Assembly: GCF_000092205.1 (NCBI RefSeq) | Contig: NC_014216.1 | Span: 434,001-498,000, forward strand | DNA: 64,000 nucleotides | Source: Desulfurivibrio alkaliphilus AHT 2 | Lineage (GTDB): Bacteria > Desulfobacterota > Desulfobulbia > Desulfobulbales > Desulfurivibrionaceae | Reading direction: 5' to 3' | Part shown: positions 42,189-51,152 of the stretch, in pieces | Position numbering within the stretch: the first letter of the stretch is position 1 | How the letters are laid out: the number at the start of each line of letters is the position of its first letter | Program-made: the position numbers and the translations under genes | The notes under the pieces: generated by a model | The model's input: the letters and a program-made list of their open reading frames with translations, nothing else | Database searches by the model: none | What the model was told of the DNA's origin: nothing

Positions 42189-42887
42189 TCAGGCAAAGTG
42201 GAGCCCCGCCCGGCAGGTTTGCTGATCGTCGCAGAGGCTGCTCCAGACCACGGTGCCGATGCGGTTGAGGTTGCTGTACTGCAGGCTGATTACCTGGCTG
42301 GGGCGCAACGGGTATTCGGTGACAATCCCCATGCCGTACTCACTGATGTCCACCCCGCGGGCTTGGAGCAGCAGCCGCCGTTCGCCGCCCCCCTCGATAA
42401 CGTTGATGGCGTAGCGCAGTTCTTCCTCGAAGGGTTTCCGGTTCTTTTTTCTCACCCGGCGGTTCAGGAAACGATTGTCGCAGTAATGGAAGCCGGTTTG
42501 GAACTCATCGCTGCCGTGGAGGGCCTGTAGCACGACCTCTTTCAACTCGTGCAGGTTGAATGGTTTGCTGATGAACTTGCAGGCGCCGCCGGCCTGTGCT
42601 CGCTCGACTTCCGCCTCCAGGTCCTGGTTGTTGAGATGACTGGCGGACATCATGATTACCCGCATTTCCGGGCAGATATCTTTGATGATCCGCAACAGCA
42701 GCATGCCGTTGAAATCCGGCAGGTGCACGTCGATTAAGGACAGGTCGTAACGGCAGGAAGATAGTTGCAGTACGGCCTCGGTGGAGGTGCCGGCGGTGAT
42801 TACCTCAATCTTTTCCGCCTGCAGCGCCCGTTGCAGGCCATAGCGGATCAATTCGTCATCGTCCACAACCAAGATTTTTTTGCGCAC
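42189..42887 (-). CDS. Response regulator with PilZ domain
   Basis: 232 residues. The N-terminal receiver (VVDDDELIRYGLQRAL; phosphoacceptor Asp in LSLIDVHLPD; Lys in KFISKPFN) is followed by a PilZ-type domain (RKKNRKPFEEELRYAINV... with GVDISEYGMGI and CRAGLHFA). PilZ domains bind cyclic di-GMP through an RxxxR and D/NxSxxG pair; here a D-I-S-E-Y-G-M-G element fits the second part, but the first is only partly recognisable. It converges with the NtrC-like gene with a 3-nt gap. A near-consensus sigma-54 promoter lies 98 nt upstream. It may link electron-transfer control to c-di-GMP. Confidence 0.85.
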   Translation of the reverse strand: MRKKILVVDDDELIRYGLQRALQAEKIEVITAGTSTEAVLQLSSCRYDLSLIDVHLPDFNGMLLLRIIKDICPEMRVIMMSASHLNNQDLEAEVERAQAGGACKFISKPFNLHELKEVVLQALHGSDEFQTGFHYCDNRFLNRRVRKKNRKPFEEELRYAINVIEGGGERRLLLQARGVDISEYGMGIVTEYPLRPSQVISLQYSNLNRIGTVVWSSLCDDQQTCRAGLHFA

Positions 42888-42984
42888 GGTTCACCCTTTG
42901 CAGGTCAAATGTTTGGGCTTCCTGCCTGATAAGTTGCAACTGAAAACAATTAAGCTGCAAAAGCAGCAAACGTTTGAGATTATT

Positions 42985-43000
42985 TGCAAATTATGTGCCG
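42985..43000 (-). promoter_or_regulatory. Sigma-54-like promoter of receiver-PilZ gene
   Basis: Minus strand CGGCACATAATTTGCA: a GG-N10-GC match with one change in the -24 box, 98 nt upstream of the ATG at 42887. Confidence 0.7.
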
Positions 43001-43207
43001 GTTTGTCGAGTTGTCCGCTGTTTCTTGGTGTCGGCTTAAAATGGTGCAATAACAAGGTTTTGGTGAAAAGTCTCCGTCGCCGTGATTGGGTCGTGCCGGA
43101 CGGGCTGTCCTGTTGGCCTGGGACTTTTTTCAGGCCGCTTGGGTGATTTTCCCGGAGACCGCCGTAATCGCTTAGCCGGCCGCTGGTGCGCCGGCTTTTG
43201 CCGGCTG
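43001..43207. other. Intergenic region after resB-like gene
   Basis: 207 bp with no gene. It contains two short hairpins (the GCCGGC-TTTT-GCCGGC repeat near 43190-43205 and GGCCTG/CAGGCC at 43115-43136) that may end resB transcription. A half-site GGTGAAAA near 43061 lies upstream of the PilZ promoter. Confidence 0.4.
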
Positions 43208-44557
43208 TTAATCTTTGTTCCGGGTCTCGTCCCGGCTCAGCTGGGCGGCCAGGAGGTCAAACTGCTGGTCAAAGGAGGCCCGGTTGCGGTTGCTGCCGCC
43301 GCAGAGCAGCAGCCGGGTGCTTCCTTTGCCCGCCGGGGTGAGCAAAAGCCACAACCGCCGGTGGGAAACCATGAAGGTGAGATACAAACCCAGGCAAATC
43401 AGGGCAAATCCGCTGTAAACCACCCAGACGCCTGGGTCCCTGGCCACCTGCAGGCCGGTGGAGTAGCGCTGCTGGAGGTAGAGATTGTACGGGTGCTCCG
43501 GCCGGTCTACGGTTACCGTTTGCCGGTCCGCCATGGTGAAGACCGAGGGTGGAGCTTCCGGGCTCTGCAGGCTGACCTGGTAGGTAAGAACCCGCTGCAA
43601 TTGGTCGCTCCGGGCAGCGGCTACCTGCAGCGTCAGATTTTCTTCCGGCCAGTGCAATTCTTGGTCGGGCAGGGCCAGCAGATAAATTTCAGCCCCCGTG
43701 GTCTGGTTGCGGAGGTGCACCAGGTACTGCTCCAGAGCCCGGTAAGAGGCCTGGTAAAAGGTGATGCCCCGGTGCCGCAGGGGGTGATTGACCAGGATCG
43801 AGTCGCGCCGGCGGGAGTTCGATGCCGGATCGGAAATGATGACGTCGGAACGGAACTCGCGCGGTGTGCCGTCCGGGTAGAAACTGATCTCAAACTCGTC
43901 GAGGTAGATGGAAAAATCCAGCGGCAGTAGTTCCGCGGTGGTGCCGTCGAAAATGAAATCCACCGTCTCCCCTTCGGGAAACATGATGGTGCCCTTGAAG
44001 CCCCAGATTCCACCAATCAGCGCCCCGCCCAAAGTGATCAGAATGCCCAGGTGGACCAGGTACGCTCCCAGCCGTGACCAGGCGCCTTTCTGGGCAAAGA
44101 GCAGGGTGCCCTCCTCTCCGTTCCGGCTGCCGGGCTGCCAGCCGATGGCGGTAAGCCGTTGCTCCAGGCGCTCGGCGGCGGCCGGTGGTTCTTCGGCAAA
44201 GTTCATTTCCCTTTGCAGAGGCATTTTGGCCAGGCGCTGTGGGGTGACATTCAGGTTATCCTGGTTGATCAGTCGCCAGGTGGCGGGCAGGCGGTCGAGG
44301 CTGCAGATGATCAGGTTGACGACAAAGATGATCAGCAGGGTGATGAACCACCAGGAACTGTACATATTGGGGATGATGTCCAGTGTTTGCAACAGCCTGG
44401 TCATTTCCGGGCCGTAATTTTCCAGATAATGTTCCAACTGCTTATTCTGCTGGATGAAGGTGCCGATAATCGAGGTTGCGGCCAGCAGGCCGATAACCCA
44501 GAGGGCCAGTTGTACCGAGGCCAAAAAACGCCAGATTCTGTTTTGTTTTTCGTTCAT
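43208..44557 (-). CDS. resB: ResB/Ccs1-family cytochrome c biogenesis protein
   Basis: The start is at MNEKQNRIWRFLASVQLALW; the frame extends 50 codons more but without a plausible N-terminus. About 449 residues. Four membrane helices typical of ResB (VQLALWVIGLLAATSIIGTFIQQN; SSWWFITLLIIFVVNLIICSLDRLPATW; LVHLGILITLGGALIGGIWG; VWVVYSGFALICLGLYLTF), with a periplasmic domain between the third and fourth. With CcsA/ResC it exports and attaches haem in system II c-type cytochrome maturation. No ccsA is seen in this window. It sits next to the decahaem genes. Confidence 0.93.
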   Translation of the reverse strand: MNEKQNRIWRFLASVQLALWVIGLLAATSIIGTFIQQNKQLEHYLENYGPEMTRLLQTLDIIPNMYSSWWFITLLIIFVVNLIICSLDRLPATWRLINQDNLNVTPQRLAKMPLQREMNFAEEPPAAAERLEQRLTAIGWQPGSRNGEEGTLLFAQKGAWSRLGAYLVHLGILITLGGALIGGIWGFKGTIMFPEGETVDFIFDGTTAELLPLDFSIYLDEFEISFYPDGTPREFRSDVIISDPASNSRRRDSILVNHPLRHRGITFYQASYRALEQYLVHLRNQTTGAEIYLLALPDQELHWPEENLTLQVAAARSDQLQRVLTYQVSLQSPEAPPSVFTMADRQTVTVDRPEHPYNLYLQQRYSTGLQVARDPGVWVVYSGFALICLGLYLTFMVSHRRLWLLLTPAGKGSTRLLLCGGSNRNRASFDQQFDLLAAQLSRDETRNKD

Positions 44558-44627
44558 GATTGCCTGATTTTTGGGGTTTTTGGTGGAAGCCGCGTAATGC
44601 GGTGCGGGCGTAATTTTTTTCCGGTGG

Positions 44628-46955
44628 TCAGTATGCCGGCCGTCCGTGGCAGGCCAGGCAAGCTTCCAGCTCTTTTCCTTCCAGCAGCGAGCGTTTACCG
44701 CGGGCAAAGATTTGCGGCGGCCAACTGTTCAAATAGGCGTGGTTAAGCAGCACCTTGCTGGCGGTGGCGGTATCGCCGCGGTGGCAGCTCATGCAGGCGG
44801 CGGTGGCCGGCCCGATGAGGGTATCGTCGTTGTGGTTGCCCATGCTCACCCCGGAGTCGATGCTCATGGCCAGGGCCGCCCCGGGGTCGGGCAGGGCTAC
44901 CTCCGGCTGGCTGTGGCAGGCCTGGCACTCGGTGAGTGGTCGGGGGTAATTGACCTTTTTCAGGGTGTGCCGCACCTCTTCCGCCTCGCCGTGCTGTCCC
45001 AGGTAACTGCTGCGGGCACGGCCTTCCTCGTCGAGCTGCCAGCCCGGGGGGGCGGTGGTTGGGCCGCCATAGGCGGTGATGGTGCCGGGGCGGTAGATGG
45101 CGTAAAAAGCGTTGTTGGCCCCGGCCCCGTGAATGGCATGCATCATCCAGGCAAAGCTGATGGACTCGGCCCCTTTGCGGTCGTAGGCCTGGTTGGCGGT
45201 GATTTCGTAGTGCTCCCGGCGGTGGTGCTGGTCGGTGGCGGCGGGGTTGTGGCAGGTGATGCAGAGTTCCGCGTTGTCGCTGCGCCCCCCGCCGGCGTTA
45301 TCATGGCGGTAGAGGGCGCCGCGGTGGCAGGCCAGGCATTTTTCGGTTTCCACCGGCTGCCGGCGGGGTTCTTCGGCGCCGTTTTCCACCCGGAAGACGT
45401 AGGTGGGCATGGGTAAGCGCAGGGGCTGATCGTTGAGCCGGGGGCGGCCGTCGAAGGAGAGCATGGCCCGGTAAGAGGCTGGGGCGGTCTGCTGGAGGGT
45501 GGTAACGGCGCTGCCGTCGCCGTTGCAGACGGTGTTGTCGGGCCCCGGCAGCAGCCCCGGCGCGGGCTGGCCGGGGGCGGTGGTGGAGCCGCCGATATGG
45601 TTGACCGGGTCGTCGGCCTGCAGGGAAGAGAGGCGGACGGTGAAGTGGTCGAAAAAGACCGGCAGGTCGGCGCCGGTGTGGCAGAGGTTATAGTTTTCAT
45701 CGTTGTCGTGGTTAAAGGCGCGCCAGTGGATTTTGATCTGGCTGCCGGGCCCGGCGGCTTCTACTTTGCTGATCTCCAACGCCAGCGCCAGTTGCTCGGC
45801 CCGCTGCAACTCCGGCGTGTTGCCGGGGTGAACATCGCCGGTGAAGGCAAAAAAATCCACCCCGTTGTGGCACTCGATGCAGTTTTCATCGCCGGGGCCG
45901 TGCAGAGAGCTGGCGGCGGGGTTGTAGCTGGGCCAATCCATGGTGTACTGGCCGGTTGAACCGGCGGCATGGGTGGCGCCGTGGCAACTGGCGCAAAAAT
46001 CATGCTCGACGGGCTGGGCGCGAAGATACTGCAGGCTGGCCTGGCTTTGGTGGCAGGCGCTGCAAACCTTCAGATCACCGGGATAGCGCACCGAGTAGAA
46101 GCGCTCGGCGCTGACCTCCAGGCCGCCGCCGGTGTTGCGGTTGACTTGGCTGGAGTTGTGGATGCCGTGAACAAAGGCGGTCAGTTCGTCGCCGTCGCCG
46201 TGGCAGATCACGCAGGCCTCCACCCCGATGGCGGCGAAGTGGTGGTCCTGGGTCATGGCCAGGGAATCGCCTTCGGGGGTTACGGCCACGCTACGGTAAG
46301 TGCCCCGGGCGTCGATAAAGACCCGTTGCCCGTGGCAGTTGATGCAGCCCTGGTCGGTGACCAGATCCTTCACCGGTTGGCCGTCGGCGGTATCATGGGC
46401 CACGATGAGGGCCTGGGGCCATTGGATGGCGGGGTTGCGAAGCTGGACCAGCCAACTGATTTCTTCCCCCCACCAGGGCCGGTCGCTTAAGCCGGCAATG
46501 GTGAGGGTGTAATCGCCGTCGTTATGGTCGGCAACCTGGGTGTAATCGGTGATTTCGCGGCGCTGGTAATCACCGTCCTGGTCACGGTAAAAGGCCCAGG
46601 CCTGTTCCACCTGGCTCAGGCCGGCCAGCGGCGATTGCTGGCTGCTGACCTCGGCGGTAATCACGACGCCCTCGCCCCCGTTGGTTGCGGTGATCTCGGT
46701 CACCTTCCAGTCGGCCGCCCGCGGGGTTGGTGGCGGGTGGCTGACCAGGTAGCGGGTGGCGCTGAGCTCCGGCGGCTCCAGCTCCGCCTCGTCCACCGGG
46801 GTGGGGTCCGGTTCCGGTTCCGGCAATTGCTCATCAACCCCAGGCGGATCGGGGGGCACCGTGATCTCGACCTCCCGGTTGCAGCCGGGCAAGATCAGCA
46901 TAAGGGCCAGCAGCGCGACGATTAGCAGTGATTTCAGGGGCCGGTATGGGTTCAT
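44628..46955 (-). CDS. OmcA/MtrC-family decahaem c-type cytochrome lipoprotein (copy 1)
   Basis: 775 residues from MNPYRPLKSLLIVALL, with a lipobox LMLILPGCN (Cys near 26). Ten CXXCH motifs: CINCH, CVICH, CSACH, CASCH, CIECH, CLACH, CITCH, CQACH, CMSCH and CLACH. Beta-rich non-haem regions (EITATNGGEGVVITAEVSSQ and YRAMLSFDGRPRLNDQPLRL) lie before and between the haem groups, as in MtrC and OmcA, outer-surface reductases of metals, flavins or electrodes. It starts 13 nt after the stop of its tandem paralogue and shares about 1 kb of almost unchanged DNA with it. Confidence 0.94.
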   Translation of the reverse strand: MNPYRPLKSLLIVALLALMLILPGCNREVEITVPPDPPGVDEQLPEPEPDPTPVDEAELEPPELSATRYLVSHPPPTPRAADWKVTEITATNGGEGVVITAEVSSQQSPLAGLSQVEQAWAFYRDQDGDYQRREITDYTQVADHNDGDYTLTIAGLSDRPWWGEEISWLVQLRNPAIQWPQALIVAHDTADGQPVKDLVTDQGCINCHGQRVFIDARGTYRSVAVTPEGDSLAMTQDHHFAAIGVEACVICHGDGDELTAFVHGIHNSSQVNRNTGGGLEVSAERFYSVRYPGDLKVCSACHQSQASLQYLRAQPVEHDFCASCHGATHAAGSTGQYTMDWPSYNPAASSLHGPGDENCIECHNGVDFFAFTGDVHPGNTPELQRAEQLALALEISKVEAAGPGSQIKIHWRAFNHDNDENYNLCHTGADLPVFFDHFTVRLSSLQADDPVNHIGGSTTAPGQPAPGLLPGPDNTVCNGDGSAVTTLQQTAPASYRAMLSFDGRPRLNDQPLRLPMPTYVFRVENGAEEPRRQPVETEKCLACHRGALYRHDNAGGGRSDNAELCITCHNPAATDQHHRREHYEITANQAYDRKGAESISFAWMMHAIHGAGANNAFYAIYRPGTITAYGGPTTAPPGWQLDEEGRARSSYLGQHGEAEEVRHTLKKVNYPRPLTECQACHSQPEVALPDPGAALAMSIDSGVSMGNHNDDTLIGPATAACMSCHRGDTATASKVLLNHAYLNSWPPQIFARGKRSLLEGKELEACLACHGRPAY
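44771..45830. repeat. Duplicated decahaem segment, copy 1
   Basis: Aligns without gaps with 47109-48168 at a constant offset of 2338 and differs at few positions. It covers the C-terminal five haem motifs of the cytochrome. Confidence 0.9.
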
Positions 46956-46968
46956 GGTGCAAGTTCTT

Positions 46969-49386
46969 TCATAGTGCCGGTTTTCCATGGCAGATCAGGC
47001 AGGTTTCCATGGCTTCACCCTCCAGCAACGAGCGTTTGCCGCGGGCAAAGATTTGCGGTGACCAGCTGTTGGTGTAGGCGTGTTTCAGCAGGGCTTTGCT
47101 AATGGTGGTATCGCCGTGGTGGCAGCTCATGCAGGCGGCGGTGGCCGGCCCGATGAGGGTGTCGTCGTTGTGGTTGCCCATGCTCACCCCGGAGTCCATG
47201 CTCATGGCCAGGGCCACCCCGGGGTCGGGCAGGGCTACCTCCGGCTGGCTGTGGCAGGCCTGGCACTCGGTGAGCGGCCGGGGGTAATTGACCTTTTTCA
47301 GGGTGTGCCGCACCTCTTCCGCCTCGCCGTGCTGTCCCAGGTAACTGCTGCGGGCACGGCCTTCCTCGTCGAGCTGCCAACCCGGGGGGGCGGTGGTTGG
47401 GCCGCCATAAGCGGTGATGGTGCCGGGGCGGTAGATGGCGTAAAAAGCGTTGTTGGCCCCGGCCCCGTGAATGGCATGCATCATCCAGGCAAAGCTGATG
47501 GACTCGGCCCCTTTGCGGTCGTAGGCCTGGTTGGCGGTGATTTCGTAGTGCTCCCGGCGGTGGTGCTGGTCGGTGGCGGCGGGGTTGTGGCAGGTGATGC
47601 AGAGTTCCGCGTTGTCGCTGCGCCCCCCGCCGGCGTTATCATGGCGGTAGAGGGCGCCGCGGTGGCAGGCCAGGCATTTTTCGGTTTCCACCGGCTGCCG
47701 GCGTGGTTCTTCGGCGCCGTTTTCCACCCGGAAGACATAGGTGGGCATGGGTAGGCGCAGGGGCTGATCGTTGAGCCGGGGGCGGCCGTCGAAGGAGAGC
47801 ATGGCCCGGTAAGAGGCTGGGGCGGTCTGCTGGAGGGTGGTAACGGCGCTGCCGTCGCCGTTGCAGACGGTGTTGTCGGGCCCCAGCAGCAGCCCCGGTG
47901 CGGGCTGGCCGGGGGCGGTGGTGGAGCCGCCGATATGGTTGACCGGGTCGTCGGCCTGCAGGGAAGAGAGGCGGACGGTGAAGTGGTCGAAAAAGACCGG
48001 CAGGTCGGCGCCGGTGTGGCAGAGGTTATAGTTTTCGTCGTTATCGCGGTTAAAAGCGCGCCAGTGGATTTTGACCTGGCTGCCGGGCCCGGCAGCCTCC
48101 ACTTTGCTGATCTCCAACGCCAGCGCCAGTTGCTCGGTCCGCTGCAACTCCGGCGCGTTGCCGGGGTGGAACTGTTCCACATAACGGGCCGCCAGGCTGC
48201 CGTTGTGGCAAACGGTGCAGGGGTACTCCTGAGGGTCAAGGTCCCACTCGTCCAGGGTGACGGCATGCAATTTTTCAAGATCCTCGGCTTGCCAGGTCTC
48301 GGTGTCACGCCAGGGGTAACTGTGCCAGTCCATGCTGTACTGGCCGGTTGCGCCGGCGGCATGGGTGGCGCCGTGACAGCCAGCGCAGAAGTCGTGCTCG
48401 ATGGGCTGGGTGCGGATATGTTCCAGGCTGGCTTGGCTTTGGTGGCAGGCGCTGCAGACCTTCAGATCACCGGGGTAACGCACCGAATAGTGGCGCCCGG
48501 CACTGACCTCCAGGCCGCCGCCGATATCCTGGTTGACCCGGCTGGAGTTGTGGATGCCGTGGATAAAGGCGGTCAGTTCGTCGCCGTTGCCGTGGCAGAT
48601 CACGCAGGCCTCCACCCCGATGGCGGCGAAGTGGTGGTCTTGGCTCATGGCCAGGGGGGCGCCTTCGGATGTAACTGCGACGCTGCGGTATTTGCCCCGG
48701 GCGTCGATAAAGACCCGTTGCCCGTGGCAGTTGATGCAGCCCTGGTCGGTGACCAGATCCTTCACCGGTTGGCCGTCGGCGGTATCATGGGCCACGATGA
48801 GGGCCTGGGGCCATTGGATGGCGGGATTGCGAAGCTGGACCAGCCAACTGATCTCATCTCCCCACCAGGGCTGATCGCTCAAGCCGGCAATTTTGAGGGT
48901 GTAACCGCCGTTGTTATGGTCGGCAACCTGGGTGTAATCGGTGATTTCGCTGCGCCGATAATTGCCTTCCTGGTCACGGTAAAAGGCCCAGGCCTGTTCC
49001 ACCTGGCTCAGGCCGGCCAGCGGCGACTGCTGGCTGCTGACCTCGGCGGTAATCACGATGCCCTCGCCTCCGTTGGTTGCGCTGATCTCGGTCACCTTCC
49101 AGTCGGCCGCCCGCGGGGTTGGTGGCGGGTGGCTGACCAGGTAGCGGGTGGCGCTCAACTCCGGCGGCTCCAGTTCCGCCTGGTCCACCGGGGTAGTGGT
49201 GATATCTTGCGGATCTTGCGGCTCGGTCGGGGTTTCAGGGGTGGTTTCTGGGGGATCTTCCTTTTCTTCGGCCACCGTTACCTTAACTCCACCATCGCAG
49301 CCGCCGCTGAACATTGCCGCCAAGCCCAGCAGCAGGACGGCGCCAAGAAGCCTCCATAGCCGTTTTCTTCCCGTTGATCTGCCCAT
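46969..49386 (-). CDS. OmcA/MtrC-family decahaem c-type cytochrome lipoprotein (copy 2)
   Basis: 805 residues with a lipobox near LGLAAMFSGGC (Cys near 29). Ten CXXCH motifs: CINCH, CVICH, CSACH, CAGCH, CTVCH, CLACH, CITCH, CQACH, CMSCH and CLICH. It is near-identical to copy 1 over most of its length. The region around the fifth haem differs: here a 33-residue segment (WRDTETWQAEDL... to YPCTVCHNG) replaces the shorter SSLHGPGDENCIECHNG of copy 1. A TGGTAC-type sigma-54 promoter 80 nt upstream and the GGTGATTTCACC site control the pair. Confidence 0.94.
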   Translation of the reverse strand: MGRSTGRKRLWRLLGAVLLLGLAAMFSGGCDGGVKVTVAEEKEDPPETTPETPTEPQDPQDITTTPVDQAELEPPELSATRYLVSHPPPTPRAADWKVTEISATNGGEGIVITAEVSSQQSPLAGLSQVEQAWAFYRDQEGNYRRSEITDYTQVADHNNGGYTLKIAGLSDQPWWGDEISWLVQLRNPAIQWPQALIVAHDTADGQPVKDLVTDQGCINCHGQRVFIDARGKYRSVAVTSEGAPLAMSQDHHFAAIGVEACVICHGNGDELTAFIHGIHNSSRVNQDIGGGLEVSAGRHYSVRYPGDLKVCSACHQSQASLEHIRTQPIEHDFCAGCHGATHAAGATGQYSMDWHSYPWRDTETWQAEDLEKLHAVTLDEWDLDPQEYPCTVCHNGSLAARYVEQFHPGNAPELQRTEQLALALEISKVEAAGPGSQVKIHWRAFNRDNDENYNLCHTGADLPVFFDHFTVRLSSLQADDPVNHIGGSTTAPGQPAPGLLLGPDNTVCNGDGSAVTTLQQTAPASYRAMLSFDGRPRLNDQPLRLPMPTYVFRVENGAEEPRRQPVETEKCLACHRGALYRHDNAGGGRSDNAELCITCHNPAATDQHHRREHYEITANQAYDRKGAESISFAWMMHAIHGAGANNAFYAIYRPGTITAYGGPTTAPPGWQLDEEGRARSSYLGQHGEAEEVRHTLKKVNYPRPLTECQACHSQPEVALPDPGVALAMSMDSGVSMGNHNDDTLIGPATAACMSCHHGDTTISKALLKHAYTNSWSPQIFARGKRSLLEGEAMETCLICHGKPAL
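47109..48168. repeat. Duplicated decahaem segment, copy 2
   Basis: Partner of 44771-45830, ungapped at an offset of 2338. Confidence 0.9.
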
Positions 49387-49465
49387 TATGTCGATAAACC
49401 ATTTTTAAAGGTTATTTTTTAACGTTGCCGCCCTGGTGTTATCACCGGACGCGTTGCAAATAATA

Positions 49466-49481
49466 TGCAAAAAATGTACCA
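49466..49481 (-). promoter_or_regulatory. Sigma-54 promoter of decahaem pair
   Basis: Minus strand TGGTACATTTTTTGCA: GG-N10-GC with the TGGTAC variant of the -24 box, 80 nt upstream of the ATG at 49386. Confidence 0.8.
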
Positions 49482-49608
49482 CAATGCACGGTTGTGGCGG
49501 TTTTTTCGGTACTCTTGTTCAGCCTTTAATTTCGGTTACTTAAATTATGTGGCAGGATATTTATGGTACAACCGGTCTGTTTGGCGAGGTGGTGAAATGC
49601 CCAAGTTT

Positions 49609-49620
49609 GGTGATTTCACC
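49609..49620. promoter_or_regulatory. Candidate activator site GGTGATTTCACC, copy 2
   Basis: The same palindrome as at 36015-36026 and again 128 bp upstream of a minus-strand sigma-54 promoter (49466-49481). It is 77 bp from the plus-strand promoter at 49697. Confidence 0.7.
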
Positions 49621-49696
49621 GCATGAAAAGCGACAACCATTGTTTACCATTAACTGAACTTGTGGAAAATCTTACATAAATTTTACTTACAAAAAC

Positions 49697-49712
49697 TGGC
49701 CTTGTTTTTGCA
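49697..49712 (+). promoter_or_regulatory. Sigma-54-like promoter of diguanylate cyclase
   Basis: TGGCCTTGTTTTTGCA: GG-N10-GC with a strong -12 TTGCA and partly matching -24, 85 nt upstream of the ATG at 49797. Confidence 0.72.
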
Positions 49713-49796
49713 ATGATTTTTTTGCTAAAATGAAAAGTATCCGCACAAGGCCAAGCCTTGGCGGGCGATCTCTTTTAATACGGGAGCCTTGTTCTT

Positions 49797-51152
49797 ATGG
49801 CCCCGGGCAGACCGGAAGAGGCCATGCGCGTTTCTCAGGAGCCGGATAACGAGACCTATCTAAAAAAAGTGGTACTGGCCTGTCTGCAACAGTCGGCCCA
49901 CGAGGAACAGCTCGTTGAAGAGCTGCGGCTGCTGGTGCGGCAGGAGGGGGATGCCGCCTGCAAGGTGATCATGGAACTGCTGCTCAACCGGACCTTTTCC
50001 GCGTCGGAGGCGAGCAAGTGCTGGCACGGGGTTTTGCAGCACCAGCAGGCGCTGGCAGCTGTTCTTGGCCGGCGCGTTACCCTCACCGTGGCGGTGGGTG
50101 ATTATTTTGCCCTGCGGGGTAACACCATCGGGCATGCAAAGCTCATTGCGGTGCAGGATTTTGAGGCCCTGCTGGCGGAAAAAAACATCGACTTTCTCAC
50201 CGGGCTCAACAACCGCCACAGCCTGGAGCTTGCCCTGGAGCAGGAGTTTCAAAGGGCGGCGCGGTACGGCCGCAAGCTGTCGGTACTGTTCTGGGATCTG
50301 GATTCTTTCAAGGAAATCAACGATCAGCTTGGTCATGATGTCGGAGACCAAGTCTTGCAGCATTTCGGCCGGGTGCTGGCCACCGGCAAGCGGACGGTGG
50401 ATTTCGCCGCCCGCTACGGTGGTGATGAATTCGTAATGCTGCTGCCGGATGTCGACCCCGAGGGGGCCATGACCATGGCGGAGCGGATCCGCGACCAGGT
50501 CTGCCGGCAGCCGGTGTTTATCGATAAGCATCGGGTTGAGATCACCTTAAGTGGCGGGATTGCCACCTATCCGGAAGATGCCTCTTACGCCCGGGATTTG
50601 CTGGTGTGCGCCGATTACGCCATGCTGCAGGCCAAAGGCCGGGGCAAAAACAGCGTTATGCGCTATGGGGTCACCGAAAAACGTGCCGCGCCCAGGCTGG
50701 ATCTTGCCGTACCCCTTACCGTCAGCCGGCTTGATGAGCAGGCCGGGAGCGACCTTGCCGCGGCGATGGCCAAAAATATCAGCCACAGCGGGATGCTGCT
50801 GGAAAGCCGGCTGCCGGTTAACCGGGGCGCCAGGCTGGAGATGGAAATTACCCTTGAAGACCGCAAACTGACCGTGAAGGGCGAAGTGGTGCGGGTGGAA
50901 AAATTTGCGGAACAACGATTCGGGGTTGGGGTTGCTTTCCTCAAATCCGAGGGGATGGCCGATGATTTTCTGCATGATTACCTGCGGCGCGCCCACGGTT
51001 TAAGGCGAGGCGGTCCGGTCGATAACAGCATGGAACAACCGGACCGCCGGGTGGTCTGGGGCAATGAAATTATTCAGGCCGGCATGCTGGCCTTGATGAT
51101 CTTCCCGGTTTACGGGCTGCAGGTACTGCTGAAAGGCGTTACGGCCGGCTGA
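49797..51152 (+). CDS. Diguanylate cyclase (GGDEF) with PilZ domain
   Basis: 451 residues. A helical N-terminal region is followed by a GGDEF domain: [28 protein letters not shown] and catalytic [18 protein letters not shown], five residues upstream of GGDEF, is the inhibitory RxxD site. The C-terminal PilZ domain begins [15 protein letters not shown] (RxxxR-like) and includes [11 protein letters not shown] and FGVGVAFLK. It should make cyclic di-GMP and also bind it. The 3' end overlaps wrbA tail-to-tail by 14 nt. The shared control region with the decahaem genes ties second-messenger output to extracellular electron transfer. Confidence 0.93.
   Translation: MAPGRPEEAMRVSQEPDNETYLKKVVLACLQQSAHEEQLVEELRLLVRQEGDAACKVIMELLLNRTFSASEASKCWHGVLQHQQALAAVLGRRVTLTVAVGDYFALRGNTIGHAKLIAVQDFEALLAEKNIDFLTGLNNRHSLELALEQEFQRAARYGRKLSVLFWDLDSFKEINDQLGHDVGDQVLQHFGRVLATGKRTVDFAARYGGDEFVMLLPDVDPEGAMTMAERIRDQVCRQPVFIDKHRVEITLSGGIATYPEDASYARDLLVCADYAMLQAKGRGKNSVMRYGVTEKRAAPRLDLAVPLTVSRLDEQAGSDLAAAMAKNISHSGMLLESRLPVNRGARLEMEITLEDRKLTVKGEVVRVEKFAEQRFGVGVAFLKSEGMADDFLHDYLRRAHGLRRGGPVDNSMEQPDRRVVWGNEIIQAGMLALMIFPVYGLQVLLKGVTAG

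Larger units (their letters stand above)
49387..49796. other. Divergent sigma-54 control region
   Basis: 410 bp without a gene between the decahaem pair (minus) and the diguanylate cyclase (plus). Two sigma-54 promoters face outwards, with the GGTGATTTCACC site between them. A weaker second copy, GGTGAAATGCCC, starts 18 bp before it (49591-49602), matching the helical-phase pairing of many enhancer-binding protein sites. Confidence 0.6.

Noticed and set aside
47935-49359. 474-codon plus-strand open frame over decahaem copy 2
   Set aside because: Antisense shadow; the minus-strand product has ten haem motifs and a lipobox.
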